64,000 nt of DNA from Actinomarinicola tropica (GTDB lineage Bacteria; Actinomycetota; Acidimicrobiia; Acidimicrobiales; SKKL01). This document shows, in pieces, positions 1 to 9,529 of this stretch (positions are counted from its first letter, which is position 1; each line of letters begins with the position of its first letter). Both the position numbers and the translations under genes were made by a program. A model generated the notes under the pieces. It did not search any database, had not been told where the DNA came from, and was given only the letters and a program-made list of their open reading frames with translations. The DNA lies in contig NZ_CP045851.1 of NCBI RefSeq assembly GCF_009650215.1, positions 2,011,001 to 2,075,000 of the forward strand. The letters are read 5' to 3'.

Positions 1-1
1 G

Positions 2-1747
2 CGCCGCCTCCGGCTGCGCACCCTGCTCGCCCCGCACGCGCTGGCGCTGGTCGGCGCGTTCGGCCTCGTCCTGCTCGAGACGCTCGCCCTCCAGGCCGGC
101 CCGGTGCTCACCCAGATCGGCATCGACCACGGCATCCGCGCCGGCGACAAGGGCGTCCTCGTCGTCGTCGCCGCGATCTACCTCGTCAGCATCGTGGCCA
201 ACGTGTACGCCGCCCGTGCCCGGGTCGCCTGGTCCGGGCGGGTGGGCGAACGACTGATGTACGCCCTGCGGGTGCGGGTCTTCTCCCACCTCCAGCGCCT
301 CGACGTGGGCTACTTCACCGGCGAGAAGGCCGGACGGCTGATGAGCCGGATGACGAGCGACATCGAGAGCCTCACCCAGCTGTTCCACGAGGGCCTCATC
401 CAGATGGTCGTCCAGGCGCTCACGCTGATCGTGGTGGTGGTCGCCCTGTTCACCTACGACGTGCAGCTGGCGATGGTGACGCTGTTCGTCATCGTGCCGT
501 TCATGCTCGTCATGACGGTGTGGTTCCGGTCCGCCTCCGACCGGGGCTACGTGGTCGTCCGCGACCGGATCGCCGACGTGCTGGCCCACCTCCAGGAGAG
601 CCTCTCCGGGGTGCGGATCGTCGCGGCCCACAACCGCCAGCGCCAGAACGTGGCCGAGCACCGCAACGAGGCCGGCAGCTACCGGGAGGCCAACGACTAC
701 ACGGCCAAGGTCGGCGCGGCCTACAGCGCCGGCACCGAGGTGGTGGGTATCGCGGGCCAGGCCATCATCCTGCTCGTCGGCGGGCGGATGGTCCTCGACG
801 GCGAGCTGACGGTGGGTCAGCTGACCGCCTTCGTGCTCTTCCTCTCGACCTTCTTCGCACCGATCCAGCAGCTGGTGAACCTCTACAACACGTACCAGAA
901 GGGCCAGGCGTCGATGAGCAAGCTCGCCGACCTGTTGGCCACCGAGCCGCTCACCGCGGAGCGCGACGGCGCCGTCGAGCTCCCGCCGGTCGACGGCGAG
1001 ATCTCCTTCGAGGACGTCGAGTTCGCCTACGTGCCGGGCACGCCGGTCCTCACCGACCTCGACCTCACGATCCGGGCCGGGGAGGTGTTCGCCCTCGTCG
1101 GCGCCACCGGTGCCGGCAAGTCGACGATCGCCAACCTCGTCACCCGGTTCTACGACCCGACCCGCGGCACGGTCCGCATCGACGGCCACGACCTGCGCGA
1201 CGTCACGCTGTCGTCGCTCCGGCGCCAGCTCGGCATCGTCCCCCAGGAGCCGTTCCTCTTCGGCGGGTCGATCCGCGACAACATCGCCTTCGCCCGTCCT
1301 GACGCCACCGACGAGGAGGTGGCCGAGGCGTGCGCTGCCGTCGGCATCGACGACCTGGTCGCCCGGCTGCCCCAAGGGGTCGACACGCCGTGCCACGAGC
1401 GCGGCGTGTCGCTCTCCTCCGGTGAGCGCCAGCTGCTCGCCCTCGCCCGGGCCTTCCTCGCCCGGCCTCGCGTGCTCGTCCTCGACGAGGCCACCTCGAA
1501 CCTCGACCTGCGCTCCGAGGCCAAGATCGAGCGGGCCCTCGACACGTTGCTCGAGGGCCGCACGGCGATCATCATCGCCCACCGGTTGGCCACGGCCATG
1601 CGGGCCGATCGGATCGCCGTCGTCGACGGCGGCCGGATCGTCGAGCTCGGCAGCCACGACGAGCTGGTGGCGCTCGGGGGCGAGTACGCCGACATGTACG
1701 CGACCTGGGAGCGCCACGCCGCCGGCGAGCGCACGGCCGAGGTGTAG
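2..1747 (+). CDS. ABC exporter, fused permease/ATPase (5' end outside window)
   Basis: The reading frame is open from base 2, so the true start lies upstream. The visible part holds most of a type I exporter transmembrane domain (roughly residues 1-320) followed by one ATPase domain. Walker A is GATGAGKST near residue 367, the signature is a degenerate LSSGE near 470, Walker B is VLVLDEATSNLD near 490, and the H-loop is IIIAHRL. These features fit the multidrug/lipid-flippase-like exporter family, which acts as a homo- or heterodimer in the cytoplasmic membrane. Half-transporters of this kind are often encoded in pairs, so a partner gene may lie just upstream. The substrate cannot be inferred. 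A strong hairpin follows the stop codon. Confidence 0.93.
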   Translation, partial: RRLRLRTLLAPHALALVGAFGLVLLETLALQAGPVLTQIGIDHGIRAGDKGVLVVVAAIYLVSIVANVYAARARVAWSGRVGERLMYALRVRVFSHLQRLDVGYFTGEKAGRLMSRMTSDIESLTQLFHEGLIQMVVQALTLIVVVVALFTYDVQLAMVTLFVIVPFMLVMTVWFRSASDRGYVVVRDRIADVLAHLQESLSGVRIVAAHNRQRQNVAEHRNEAGSYREANDYTAKVGAAYSAGTEVVGIAGQAIILLVGGRMVLDGELTVGQLTAFVLFLSTFFAPIQQLVNLYNTYQKGQASMSKLADLLATEPLTAERDGAVELPPVDGEISFEDVEFAYVPGTPVLTDLDLTIRAGEVFALVGATGAGKSTIANLVTRFYDPTRGTVRIDGHDLRDVTLSSLRRQLGIVPQEPFLFGGSIRDNIAFARPDATDEEVAEACAAVGIDDLVARLPQGVDTPCHERGVSLSSGERQLLALARAFLARPRVLVLDEATSNLDLRSEAKIERALDTLLEGRTAIIIAHRLATAMRADRIAVVDGGRIVELGSHDELVALGGEYADMYATWERHAAGERTAEV

Positions 1748-1753
1748 GCAACG

Positions 1754-1795
1754 CCGGGCCGGTGGCGGGAACTGGGGGTCCCGCCACCGGCCCGG
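1754..1795. terminator. Bidirectional hairpin terminator
   Basis: A perfect 17-bp inverted repeat (left arm CCGGGCCGGTGGCGGGA at 1754-1770, right arm 1779-1795) with an 8-base loop sits between two convergent genes, 6 bases after one stop codon and 9 bases before the other. It has no T-tract, which is common in high-GC actinobacteria. It probably ends transcription from both sides. Confidence 0.8.
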
Positions 1796-1804
1796 ACACC
1801 GTGG

Positions 1805-3502
1805 CTAGGAGGCGTCCTCCCGGCCCGTGCGGGGCGGGTACTGCGGCGACCGGTCGCCCTCCGGCCGCTCGGTGAACCAGACGATCGAGCCGTCCTCCTC
1901 GAACAGGGGCCCGATGTCGCCGAGCTCGCCCGGCAGGTACCGCCGACAGCCGTCGATGCACCGGTAGACGCCGAGGACCTCCTCGTTCTCCTCCCGAGGG
2001 TCGGCCGTGTCGGGGTCGTACCAGATGATCTTCACGTCGTCGGCGGACGTGTAGTCCTCCCACTCCCACAGCTCGGTCCCGTAGGACACGCCGTAGCGCG
2101 TGGCGTGGCCCGACACGGGCTCGAAGGAGAAGAGCCCGTCCCGGAAGGTCTCAGGCGTCAGCTCGGGTCCGGCCAGGTGGATGCCCCGGAAGAGGAGGTC
2201 CCAGGAGGTGATCTCCGGGTAGGTGCTCAGCTCCTCGCCGAGGTGCCAGCTCACCACGTTCCCCTCCTGCTGCTCGAGGCGGGGGTCCATGATCGGCAGC
2301 GTGAACGAGATGCCGAAGGCGTGACGCCACTGCTCCTGGTCGTAGGAGCGGGCGAGCGCCGACACGTCGGTGCCGGTGGATCCGGTGAGGATCCACTCCG
2401 GCCAGTAGTCCTGCGCCGTCGCCTGGTTCGTGAGCGACGTGGGCATGAACGGGTCCCCGGCGAAGATCACCGACGTGACGCCGGCCTCCTTCATCTGGGC
2501 GATGATCGACTGGGCGTCCTCGTCGAGGTTGGCTCCCGTGCCGTACTCGTAGCGGATGTCCAGCTCGAGCTCGACGCCCTCGGCGGCGAGCAGCTCCTCG
2601 AAGTAGGCGACGCCGTCGGCGTAGGCGTTGTCCGGGGTGTCGTACCAGACGAGGCCGAACGTGCGCTCCTGGGTGTGGAAGGCCTCGTCGCCGGCGAACT
2701 CCGCCGGCTCGCCCGCCAGCTGGCTGAGGATGAAGTCGGCCCGGTGCACGTAGCCCTGGGTGGAGGACATCAGCCCGCCCCACACGTGCGGCGCCCACTC
2801 GAGGTAGCGCTCGATGGGGAGGGACGCGGTGCAGAGGCACAGGACGCCGCGGTTGGCGAGCTCCTCGGCGAAGACCGGCGTGTTGGCCGGTCCACCCACG
2901 ACCGCGAACGCCCCCATCTCGTCGGCGGCCCGGATGGCGTTCGCTCGTGCCGCGACCTCGTCGTTCCCGGCGGCGTCGGTCTCGAGCACCTCGACGTGCA
3001 CCGTCCGCCCGTAGGTCTCGAACAGGGCGTTGTAGGTGTCGACCACCTTCTGGCGGTTCTCCGCGTGCTCCTCGTCCGACGGCGGATCGAGACCCAGCGC
3101 CGAGCGTGCCTGCAGCGCGTTCTCGTCCGGTTCGCCGCCGTAGACGACGACCACGATCTCGTCGGCCGTCACCCCGGCGTGGGTGGCACCGCCGTTGTCG
3201 GCGGCGTCGTCCCACAGCGGGACGCAGTTCGGCGCGTAGACGCTCGGGATCATGATGCGCCCCGTCTCGGGGTCGCAGTCCGGCGCGTCCTCGGCCGACG
3301 CACCCTCGCCCTCGTCCTCTCCCTCGCCCTCTCCCTCGTCGGTGTCGGGCGCGGTCGTGTCGGCCGCCACCTCGCCACCGTCGTCGCCGTCGTCACCGCC
3401 GCGCAGCGCGCCGACGAGCACCACCGCCGCCACGACCACGCCCACGACGAGCACCGGCCAGTACCGCCCCAGCACAGACCTCTGCTGCGGTCGCTCTTCC
3501 AT
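1805..3502 (-). CDS. Membrane-anchored ABC substrate-binding protein, branched-chain amino acid type
   Basis: 565 residues. The start is the ATG at 3502, chosen because GGGGGGA lies just upstream; an in-frame upstream ATG at 3520 has no such site. One N-terminal membrane helix (about residues 12-32) anchors the protein and there is no lipobox cysteine. A 35-residue acidic Gly/Glu/Asp linker with GEGEGEDEGEG repeats follows, then a large periplasmic-binding-protein type I fold (about 90-540), as in Leu/Ile/Val-binding proteins and amide- or urea-binding relatives. It is transcribed divergently from the lipoprotein, permease and ATPase genes, and is therefore the likely extracytoplasmic receptor of that transporter. 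The ligand is unknown. Confidence 0.85.
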   Translation of the reverse strand: MEERPQQRSVLGRYWPVLVVGVVVAAVVLVGALRGGDDGDDGGEVAADTTAPDTDEGEGEGEDEGEGASAEDAPDCDPETGRIMIPSVYAPNCVPLWDDAADNGGATHAGVTADEIVVVVYGGEPDENALQARSALGLDPPSDEEHAENRQKVVDTYNALFETYGRTVHVEVLETDAAGNDEVAARANAIRAADEMGAFAVVGGPANTPVFAEELANRGVLCLCTASLPIERYLEWAPHVWGGLMSSTQGYVHRADFILSQLAGEPAEFAGDEAFHTQERTFGLVWYDTPDNAYADGVAYFEELLAAEGVELELDIRYEYGTGANLDEDAQSIIAQMKEAGVTSVIFAGDPFMPTSLTNQATAQDYWPEWILTGSTGTDVSALARSYDQEQWRHAFGISFTLPIMDPRLEQQEGNVVSWHLGEELSTYPEITSWDLLFRGIHLAGPELTPETFRDGLFSFEPVSGHATRYGVSYGTELWEWEDYTSADDVKIIWYDPDTADPREENEEVLGVYRCIDGCRRYLPGELGDIGPLFEEDGSIVWFTERPEGDRSPQYPPRTGREDAS

Positions 3503-3632
3503 CGTTCCCCCCGGAGACATCGATTCCGCCGTGCCGCATGCCCGACTCGGCGCAGACTACCGTGTGGCGCACGTCACGTCCGCTGGTCCAACAGGACGCA
3601 CGGCGAGCAGCACGGACAACCCAGGGGGGAAC

Positions 3633-4220
3633 ATGAGCGGGACTCGTACGAGTCGTGCGGCGGCGCGGCAGCGCGCGCCGCGGCGGGGCGTGGGCGCGGT
3701 GGTGCTCGCGGCATCGGTGGTGGTGGCCCTCACGGGCTGCGGGGCGTTCAGCGAGGCCGACGAGGACGCCACCCTCGCGGACGTCGAGCGGGCCAACCGC
3801 GAGGAGGGCGACGTCGAGGGGCAGGTCGGTGACACCGTCGAGGTCTACGACCTGCGGGCGACGGTCACCGAGGTGCGACGGGTCGCCGAGTACGGCGAGA
3901 TCGACAACCGCGGCTACGTCGAGGTCACCATCTCCATGGAGAACCCGACGTCGTCGGCCGTCGACTACGACCGGTCGGACTGGCGCATCGAGAAGCCCGA
4001 CGGGACGATCTCGAACACCGCGAACGTCTCCACCGAGGAGCAGCTGCTCGACGACGTGATCCCCGCCGGCGGCACGGTCGAAGGGCGGGTGATCTTCAGC
4101 GTCGGACAGGAGGAGGGCCAGTTCGCGATCCTCTTCTCCCCCGCCTCCCTGCGCCCCGACGACCCGCTCGGGGTCGAGCGTGGGGTCTGGGTGTTCGAGA
4201 GCGCGCCCGAGGAGGGCTGA
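3633..4220 (+). CDS. Lipoprotein, DUF4352-like
   Basis: 195 residues. The ATG at 3633 is preceded by AGGGGGGA. A signal sequence ends in a lipobox LTGC with the acceptor cysteine at residue 36, so the protein should be lipidated and tethered outside the membrane. The mature part starts with an acidic stretch and continues as a beta-rich domain with the look of DUF4352/telomeric-repeat-binding-like Ig folds (an ENPTSSAVDYDRSDW segment followed by an FSVGQEEGQFAILFSP segment). Its stop overlaps the permease start by one base (TGATG), so it is cotranscribed with the Liv-type transporter. A role as an accessory solute-capture or assembly factor is inference. Confidence 0.8.
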   Translation: MSGTRTSRAAARQRAPRRGVGAVVLAASVVVALTGCGAFSEADEDATLADVERANREEGDVEGQVGDTVEVYDLRATVTEVRRVAEYGEIDNRGYVEVTISMENPTSSAVDYDRSDWRIEKPDGTISNTANVSTEEQLLDDVIPAGGTVEGRVIFSVGQEEGQFAILFSPASLRPDDPLGVERGVWVFESAPEEG

Positions 4221-6409
4221 TGACGTCGGCGCGCACGGCGGATGCGAGTCGACGGGCCACCGACCGCCAGCGCGAGGAGCGGCTGCGGCGCACCGCGACG
4301 ATCGTCGCGACGGGCATCGGCCTGTACCTCCTGCAGCTCGTCGCCTTCCCGACGCCGACCGGCCAGCTCCTGAAGGGCGTCATCATCGGCGGCCTCACGG
4401 CGCTGATCGCCATCGGCATCGCCCTCGTCTACCGGGCGAACCGCATCATCAACTTCGCCCAGGCGGACCTGGGCTCGGTGCCGGCGACCTTCACGATCAT
4501 GCTCGTCACGGGCGCGGGCCTCCCGCTCGTCGTCGCGCTGCCGGTCGGCGTCGTCCTGGCGATCGTCCTCGGCGCGCTGCTCGAGTTCGTGATCATCCGC
4601 CGCTTCGCCCACGCGCCTCGGCTCATCCTCACCGTCGCCACGATCGGCATGGCCCAGGCGCTCGTCGGGCTCGGCCTCGTCGTCCCGCAGCTCCTCGAGC
4701 GGTACTGGCCCGGCGTGTTCGACGCCGCGGACCTCACGCGGCCGCTCGCCCAACCCTTCGACGTGCAGGTGCAGGTCGGCACGACGGTGTTCCGCGCCTA
4801 CGACATCATCGCCGCCGTCGCCATCGTGGCCATCGTCGCGGCGCTCGCCGCCTTCCTCCGCTACAGCCGGATCGGCATCGCGGTGCGCGCCAGCGCCGAG
4901 AGCGCCGACCGGGCCATGCTCCTCGGGATCCCCGTCAAGCGCATCCAGACGGTGGTGTGGGCCATCGCCAGCCTCCTCGGCTTCGCCGCGCTGCTGCTGC
5001 GCGCCGGGGTGCTCGGCGCCACGATCGGCTCGGTGCTCGGCCCGACGATCCTCATCCGGGCCCTCGCCGCCTGCGTCATGGGCCGGATGGAGAACCTGAC
5101 GGTCATCTTCTTCGGCGCGGTGGGGCTCGGCGTGCTCGAGCAGGCCATCTTCTGGGAGACCCTCGATCGCGTCCTCGTCGCCCCGATCGTGTTCGTCGTC
5201 ATCCTCGGCGTCCTGCTCGTCCAGCGGCGGGGGAAGCTGGCTCGCACCGACGAGCAGTCGGCCTGGCAGGCCACCACCGACGTGCGCCCGGTGCCACCCG
5301 AGCTGGCGCGCCTGCCCGAGGTCGACCTCGTGCTGCGGGGCCTCCCCGTGCTCGGGCTGCTCGTCGCCCTCGGCCTCCCGCTCGTGTTGAGCGTCAGCCG
5401 CGTGAACCTGGCGGCCAGCATCCTCGTCTACGCCATGGTGGCGGTCTCGCTCGTCGTCCTGACCGGTTGGGCGGGGCAGGTGAGCCTCGGCCAGGTGGCG
5501 TTCATGGGCTTCGGCGCGGCCGTCGGCGGATCGGTCACGACGCGGCTCGGGTGGGACATCTCGGTGGCTCTGCTCCTCGCCGGCCTCGTCGGCGCCCTGC
5601 TGGCCGTCGTCATCGGGCTGCCGGCCCTGCGCCTGAAGGGGCTGTTCCTCGCCGTCACCACCCTGGCGTTCGCCCAGGCGACGTCGTCGTACTTCCTCCA
5701 CCAGGGGCGCTTCGACTGGTGGCTGCCCCAGGGGCGCATCCCCCGCAACGACCTGTTCGGCGCCATCCCGATCGCAACCGAGGCCCAGTACTACTACTTC
5801 ACGCTGGCCGTGCTGCTCCTCGTCATGGGCATGGCCCGCCAGGTCCGGCGCTCCCGCACCGGGCGGGTCCTGATCGGCGTGCGGGAGAACGAGCGGGGTG
5901 CGCAGTCCTACGGCGTGAACCTCGTACGGGCCAAACTCACGGCGTTCGCCCTCTCCGGATTCATCGCTGCGGTCGCGGGCGCCGTGTTCGTGCACCACCA
6001 GAGCTCGCTCGGCACCCAGCCCTACGCCACGACCGAGAGCCTCGCGGTCTTCACCATGGTGGTGATCGGCGGGCTCGGATCGGTGCCGGGTGCCATCGCC
6101 GGCGCCGTCTACGTGAAGGGCAGCGCTGCGTTCCTGCCGTCGGAGCTCACGTTCTTCGCGAGCGGCCTCGGCCTCCTCGCCGTGCTCATCGCCCTGCCCG
6201 GCGGACTGGCCTCGCTCATCTACCGGGCCCGCGACGGCTACCTGAGGTGGGTCGCCGAGCGCCGCGGGATCATGGTGCCGAGCCTCTTCGCCGACGCCCG
6301 GGACCTCGACTCGATCACCACCGGCAGCGAGAAGGGCATGGAGTTCGTCCGGCAGATGGCGGACCTGATGGAGGCGCAGCGAGCCGGCGCCGCAGGAGGT
6401 CGACGATGA
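4220..6409 (+). CDS. Fused LivH-LivM-type branched-chain amino acid ABC permease
   Basis: 729 residues, about twice the length of one Liv permease. The first half (about 30-330) resembles LivH, with the IALVYRANRIINFAQADLG segment. The second half (about 370-690) resembles LivM, with the VVLTGWAGQVSLGQVAFMG segment. Each half contributes a bundle of membrane helices, so one chain would form the complete transmembrane heterodimer. The start overlaps the lipoprotein stop by one base, and the stop overlaps the next start by four bases (ATGA). Coupled translation with the MFS-ATPase fusion is therefore likely. Fused LivHM proteins are known in actinobacteria; the substrate may be an amino acid, amide or related small molecule. 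Confidence 0.92.
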   Translation: MTSARTADASRRATDRQREERLRRTATIVATGIGLYLLQLVAFPTPTGQLLKGVIIGGLTALIAIGIALVYRANRIINFAQADLGSVPATFTIMLVTGAGLPLVVALPVGVVLAIVLGALLEFVIIRRFAHAPRLILTVATIGMAQALVGLGLVVPQLLERYWPGVFDAADLTRPLAQPFDVQVQVGTTVFRAYDIIAAVAIVAIVAALAAFLRYSRIGIAVRASAESADRAMLLGIPVKRIQTVVWAIASLLGFAALLLRAGVLGATIGSVLGPTILIRALAACVMGRMENLTVIFFGAVGLGVLEQAIFWETLDRVLVAPIVFVVILGVLLVQRRGKLARTDEQSAWQATTDVRPVPPELARLPEVDLVLRGLPVLGLLVALGLPLVLSVSRVNLAASILVYAMVAVSLVVLTGWAGQVSLGQVAFMGFGAAVGGSVTTRLGWDISVALLLAGLVGALLAVVIGLPALRLKGLFLAVTTLAFAQATSSYFLHQGRFDWWLPQGRIPRNDLFGAIPIATEAQYYYFTLAVLLLVMGMARQVRRSRTGRVLIGVRENERGAQSYGVNLVRAKLTAFALSGFIAAVAGAVFVHHQSSLGTQPYATTESLAVFTMVVIGGLGSVPGAIAGAVYVKGSAAFLPSELTFFASGLGLLAVLIALPGGLASLIYRARDGYLRWVAERRGIMVPSLFADARDLDSITTGSEKGMEFVRQMADLMEAQRAGAAGGRR

Positions 6410-9400
6410 CCGCGACCGAGCAGCCGCCCCCGACCGACGAGCCCGTCGCCGCGCCGCGCCGGCCGCTGCGCGCTCGCCTGTCCGACTGGCGCCCCTCCAA
6501 CGTCACCCAGGGCGGGCCGGTGTACCCGCTCGTCGTGCTCTTCGGCCTCAACCTGGTCGACGAGCTCGACCGGGAGGCGTTCAACGTCCTCGTGCCCGAC
6601 ATCAAGGACGCCTTCGCCCTCGACATCCAGGGCGTGCTCACCCTCACGTCCCTCGTCGGCTTCTTCGTCCTCTTCCTCGAGATCCCCCTGGCCCACCTCG
6701 CCGACCGCCGCAGCAGGGTGAAGATCGCGACCGGGGGCGCGGCGACGTGGGGGATCGCCTCGTTCCTCACCGCCGTCGCCGGCTTCGTCGGCAACATCTG
6801 GATGCTCGGCGCGGTCCGCGGCGCGGCCAACCTCGGGCGGGCCGTCAACGGGGCGACGCACCGCCCCCTGATCGCCGACTACTACCCGGTCGACGTCCGC
6901 CCGAGCGTCTTCGCGGTGCACAGCGCCGGGAACTCGATCGGCCAGTTCGCGGCGCCGCTCATCGCCGGGTCGCTCGCGTTCTACTTCTCCTGGGAGACGC
7001 CGTTCATCGTCTTCGCCGTGCCGACCCTCGTGTTCGTCGTCCTGGCGCTCCGCCTGAAGGAGCCGGTGCGCGGCTACCACGAGAAGGTCGTGCACGGCGC
7101 GGACGAGGCCACGGCGCGCACCGAGGAGGCGCCGGCGTCGCTCGCCGAGGCGTGGCGGATCGCCTGGCAGGTCCGCACCCTGCGCCGGATCTGGATCGCC
7201 ACGCCGTTCCTCACGATCCCCCTCTTCGCCCTCTCCCCGCTCCTCCAGCTGTTCTACGAGGAGGAGATGGGGCTGAACTCCGCGCAGAGGGGCCTGCTCG
7301 CCGCCGCGACCGAGCCCTTCCAGCTGCTCGGCCTCGCCGTCGGCATCCCGATCGCCACACGCCTGATGCGCCGCAACCCCGCGCACCTCCTCAGCTTCCT
7401 CGGGGCCGCGGCCGCGCTGCAGGTCGTGTCGCTCTTCCTGCTCGTCTTCACCCGGAACCTGCCCCTCGTCGTGGCGATGCGGGCGGTGCTCGCGGCGGCC
7501 ACGGCGGCGACGGCGCCGGCCCTCGCCGCCACGATCTCGCTGATCGTGCCGCCCCGCATCCGCTCGATGGGCTTCACGATCGGCAACCTCTTCGTCATCC
7601 CCACCCTGCTCGTCGGCCCGATCATCGGCGGCCTCGCCGACGAGTGGGGGCTCGAGCTGGCGATCGTGCTGCTCTGCCCGCTGATCCTGCTCGGCGTGCT
7701 CATGATCACCTCGGCCGGCGGGTTCATCACCGCCGACATCCACAAGGTGCGCACCTCCACGGTGGCCATGGCCGAGGTGCGGGCGGCGCGCGACCGCGGC
7801 GAGGCCAAGTTGCTGCTCGTCCGCGACCTCGACGTCCACTACGACTCGGTCCAGGTCCTGTTCGGCGTCGACATGGAGGTGGCGGAGGGCGAGATCATCG
7901 CCCTCCTCGGCACCAACGGCGCCGGCAAGTCGACGCTGCTCAAGGCGATCTCGGGGTTGGTCGAGCCCTCGGCCGGCGCGGTGATCTTCGACGGCACCAC
8001 CATCACGCACGCGCCGCCGAACGAGATCGTCGGCCACGGCATCGTGCAGGTCCCGGGCGGCAAGGGCATCTTCCCCTCGCTCACGGTCGGCGAGAACATC
8101 CGCCTCGCCGGTTGGCCCTACGCCGACGACCACGACTACCTCGACGCCGCGACCGCCGAGGTCATCGGGCACTTCCCCATCCTCCGGGAGCGATGGGACG
8201 ACGCCGCCGGCAACCTGTCGGGCGGAGAGCAGCAGATGCTCACGCTGGCGATGGCCTTCATCGCCCGGCCACGCCTGCTGATGATCGACGAGCTCTCGCT
8301 CGGGCTCGCCCCGGTCATCGTCGAGCGGCTCCTCGACGTCGTCGCCGCCATCCGCGACCGGGGCACGACGATCATCCTCGTCGAGCAGTCCGTCAACGTC
8401 GCGCTCACCGTCGCCGAGACCGCCTACTTCATGGAGAAGGGCGAGATCCGCTTCCGCGGGCCGACCGCCGAGCTGCTCGACCGTCCCGACGTGCTCCGCA
8501 GCGTGTTCCTCGAGGGTGCAGGCGCGCTCGACGGCGCCGCTGCGGGACCGGCCGGGGCGCGCCCCGCCGTGCACCGCACCGACAGGGTCGTGCTGCGCGC
8601 CGAGGGGCTCACGCGCAGCTACGCCGGGGTCCTCGCGGTCGACGACATCACCTTCGACCTCCACGCCGGCGAGATCCTCGGCATCATCGGTCCGAACGGC
8701 GCAGGGAAGACCACCCTGTTCGACCTGATCTCCGGCTACCTGCCGGTCGACCGTGGGCGGCTGCTGCTCGACGGCACCGACATCACCGAGCTCTCGCCGG
8801 ACGCACGGGCGTGGCTCGGCCTCGGCCGGTCCTTCCAGGACGCCCGCCTGTTCCCCGGCCTCACCGTGAAGGAGACGGTCCAGGTGGCGCTCGAACGACG
8901 GGTCGAGGTGCGCGACCCGATCGCCACCGCCCTCGGGCTGCCTGCGGTGCGCGACTCCGAACGCAAGGTGGCGGCTCGCGCCGACGAGCTGATCGACCTG
9001 CTCGGCCTGGGCGCCTACGCCACCAAGTTCGTGCGGGAGCTCTCGACCGGCTCGCGCCGCATCGTCGACATCGCCTGCATCCTCGCCCACGAACCCGCGG
9101 TGATCCTCTTCGACGAGCCCTCGTCGGGCATCGCACAGCGCGAGACCGAGGCGCTCGGGCCGCTGCTCCTCCGCATCCGCGAGAGCACCGGCGCCAGCCT
9201 CCTCGTCATCGAGCACGACATGCCGCTCATCCGCTCGATCTCGGACTCGATCCTGGCGCTGGAGCTGGGATCGGTCGTCACCTGCGGCCGACCCGACGAC
9301 GTCCTCCACGATCCTCGGGTCGTCGCGTCGTACCTGGGGACGAACGCCGCGGCGATCGAGCGGTCCGCCGACGGCGGCGGTGCTCGTGACCCCGACGGTG

Positions 9401-9414
9401 GCGCCGACGCCTGA
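6406..9414 (+). CDS. MFS transporter fused to LivF-like and LivG-like ABC ATPases
   Basis: 1002 residues starting at the ATG at 6406, behind a perfect AGGAGGT. Residues about 30-445 are a major-facilitator fold with helices, a DRRSR loop after TM2, and alternating hydrophobic segments. Residues about 465-720 are a LivF-type ATPase (GTNGAGKST near 502, [18 protein letters not shown]). Residues about 730-990 are a LivG-type ATPase (GPNGAGKTT near 761, a degenerate LSTGSRR signature, [10 protein letters not shown]). The two ATPases match the two halves of the upstream LivHM permease, so the pair should make a full importer; the MFS part is extra. The frame is continuous with no sign of a merge error. 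Whether the MFS module transports, anchors or regulates is unknown. Confidence 0.9.
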   Translation: MTATEQPPPTDEPVAAPRRPLRARLSDWRPSNVTQGGPVYPLVVLFGLNLVDELDREAFNVLVPDIKDAFALDIQGVLTLTSLVGFFVLFLEIPLAHLADRRSRVKIATGGAATWGIASFLTAVAGFVGNIWMLGAVRGAANLGRAVNGATHRPLIADYYPVDVRPSVFAVHSAGNSIGQFAAPLIAGSLAFYFSWETPFIVFAVPTLVFVVLALRLKEPVRGYHEKVVHGADEATARTEEAPASLAEAWRIAWQVRTLRRIWIATPFLTIPLFALSPLLQLFYEEEMGLNSAQRGLLAAATEPFQLLGLAVGIPIATRLMRRNPAHLLSFLGAAAALQVVSLFLLVFTRNLPLVVAMRAVLAAATAATAPALAATISLIVPPRIRSMGFTIGNLFVIPTLLVGPIIGGLADEWGLELAIVLLCPLILLGVLMITSAGGFITADIHKVRTSTVAMAEVRAARDRGEAKLLLVRDLDVHYDSVQVLFGVDMEVAEGEIIALLGTNGAGKSTLLKAISGLVEPSAGAVIFDGTTITHAPPNEIVGHGIVQVPGGKGIFPSLTVGENIRLAGWPYADDHDYLDAATAEVIGHFPILRERWDDAAGNLSGGEQQMLTLAMAFIARPRLLMIDELSLGLAPVIVERLLDVVAAIRDRGTTIILVEQSVNVALTVAETAYFMEKGEIRFRGPTAELLDRPDVLRSVFLEGAGALDGAAAGPAGARPAVHRTDRVVLRAEGLTRSYAGVLAVDDITFDLHAGEILGIIGPNGAGKTTLFDLISGYLPVDRGRLLLDGTDITELSPDARAWLGLGRSFQDARLFPGLTVKETVQVALERRVEVRDPIATALGLPAVRDSERKVAARADELIDLLGLGAYATKFVRELSTGSRRIVDIACILAHEPAVILFDEPSSGIAQRETEALGPLLLRIRESTGASLLVIEHDMPLIRSISDSILALELGSVVTCGRPDDVLHDPRVVASYLGTNAAAIERSADGGGARDPDGGADA

Positions 9415-9420
9415 TCGCAC

Positions 9421-9426
9421 TAGCGT
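9421..9426 (+). promoter_or_regulatory. Putative -10 box of a leaderless transcript (TAGCGT)
   Basis: TAGCGT matches TAnnnT and is followed after 7 bases by a GTG at 9434. That spacing places the transcript start at or next to the GTG. It would serve the short upstream frame at 9434-9529 and the c-di-GMP gene. Confidence 0.35.
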
Positions 9427-9433
9427 GCCGCCC

Positions 9434-9529
9434 GTGGACCTCGGGCGAGGATGGGTCGACATCTACAGAAGCGGCGGCGGCGGCCGATGGGTGCGGATGA
9501 CGCGCGCAGCCACGAGGTCGGTGGGGTGA
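9434..9529 (+). CDS. Possible 31-codon leader peptide upstream of the PAS-GGDEF-EAL gene
   Basis: A GTG lies 7 bases after a TAGCGT box, as expected for a leaderless mRNA. The frame runs 31 codons (VDLGRGWVDIY, then a Gly run) to a TGA at 9527-9529. That TGA overlaps an in-frame GTG at 9526 of the long downstream gene in a GTGA junction, the same overlap used between true genes elsewhere in this window. The frame could be a translated leader that couples to the downstream start. It could equally be chance; the peptide has no recognisable domain. Confidence 0.3.
   Translation: MDLGRGWVDIYRSGGGGRWVRMTRAATRSVG

Noticed and set aside
3252-3632. N-terminal extension of the lipoprotein frame
   Set aside because: The Ser/Pro-rich extension is antisense to the binding-protein gene. 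The ATG at 3633 has a strong ribosome-binding site and a proper signal peptide.
6238-9462. A 1074-codon open frame on the minus strand opposite the MFS-ATPase gene
   Set aside because: Its translation is a His/Arg/Asp/Glu-rich string without domains, the mirror of a high-GC gene's codon bias. The plus strand has clear motifs.
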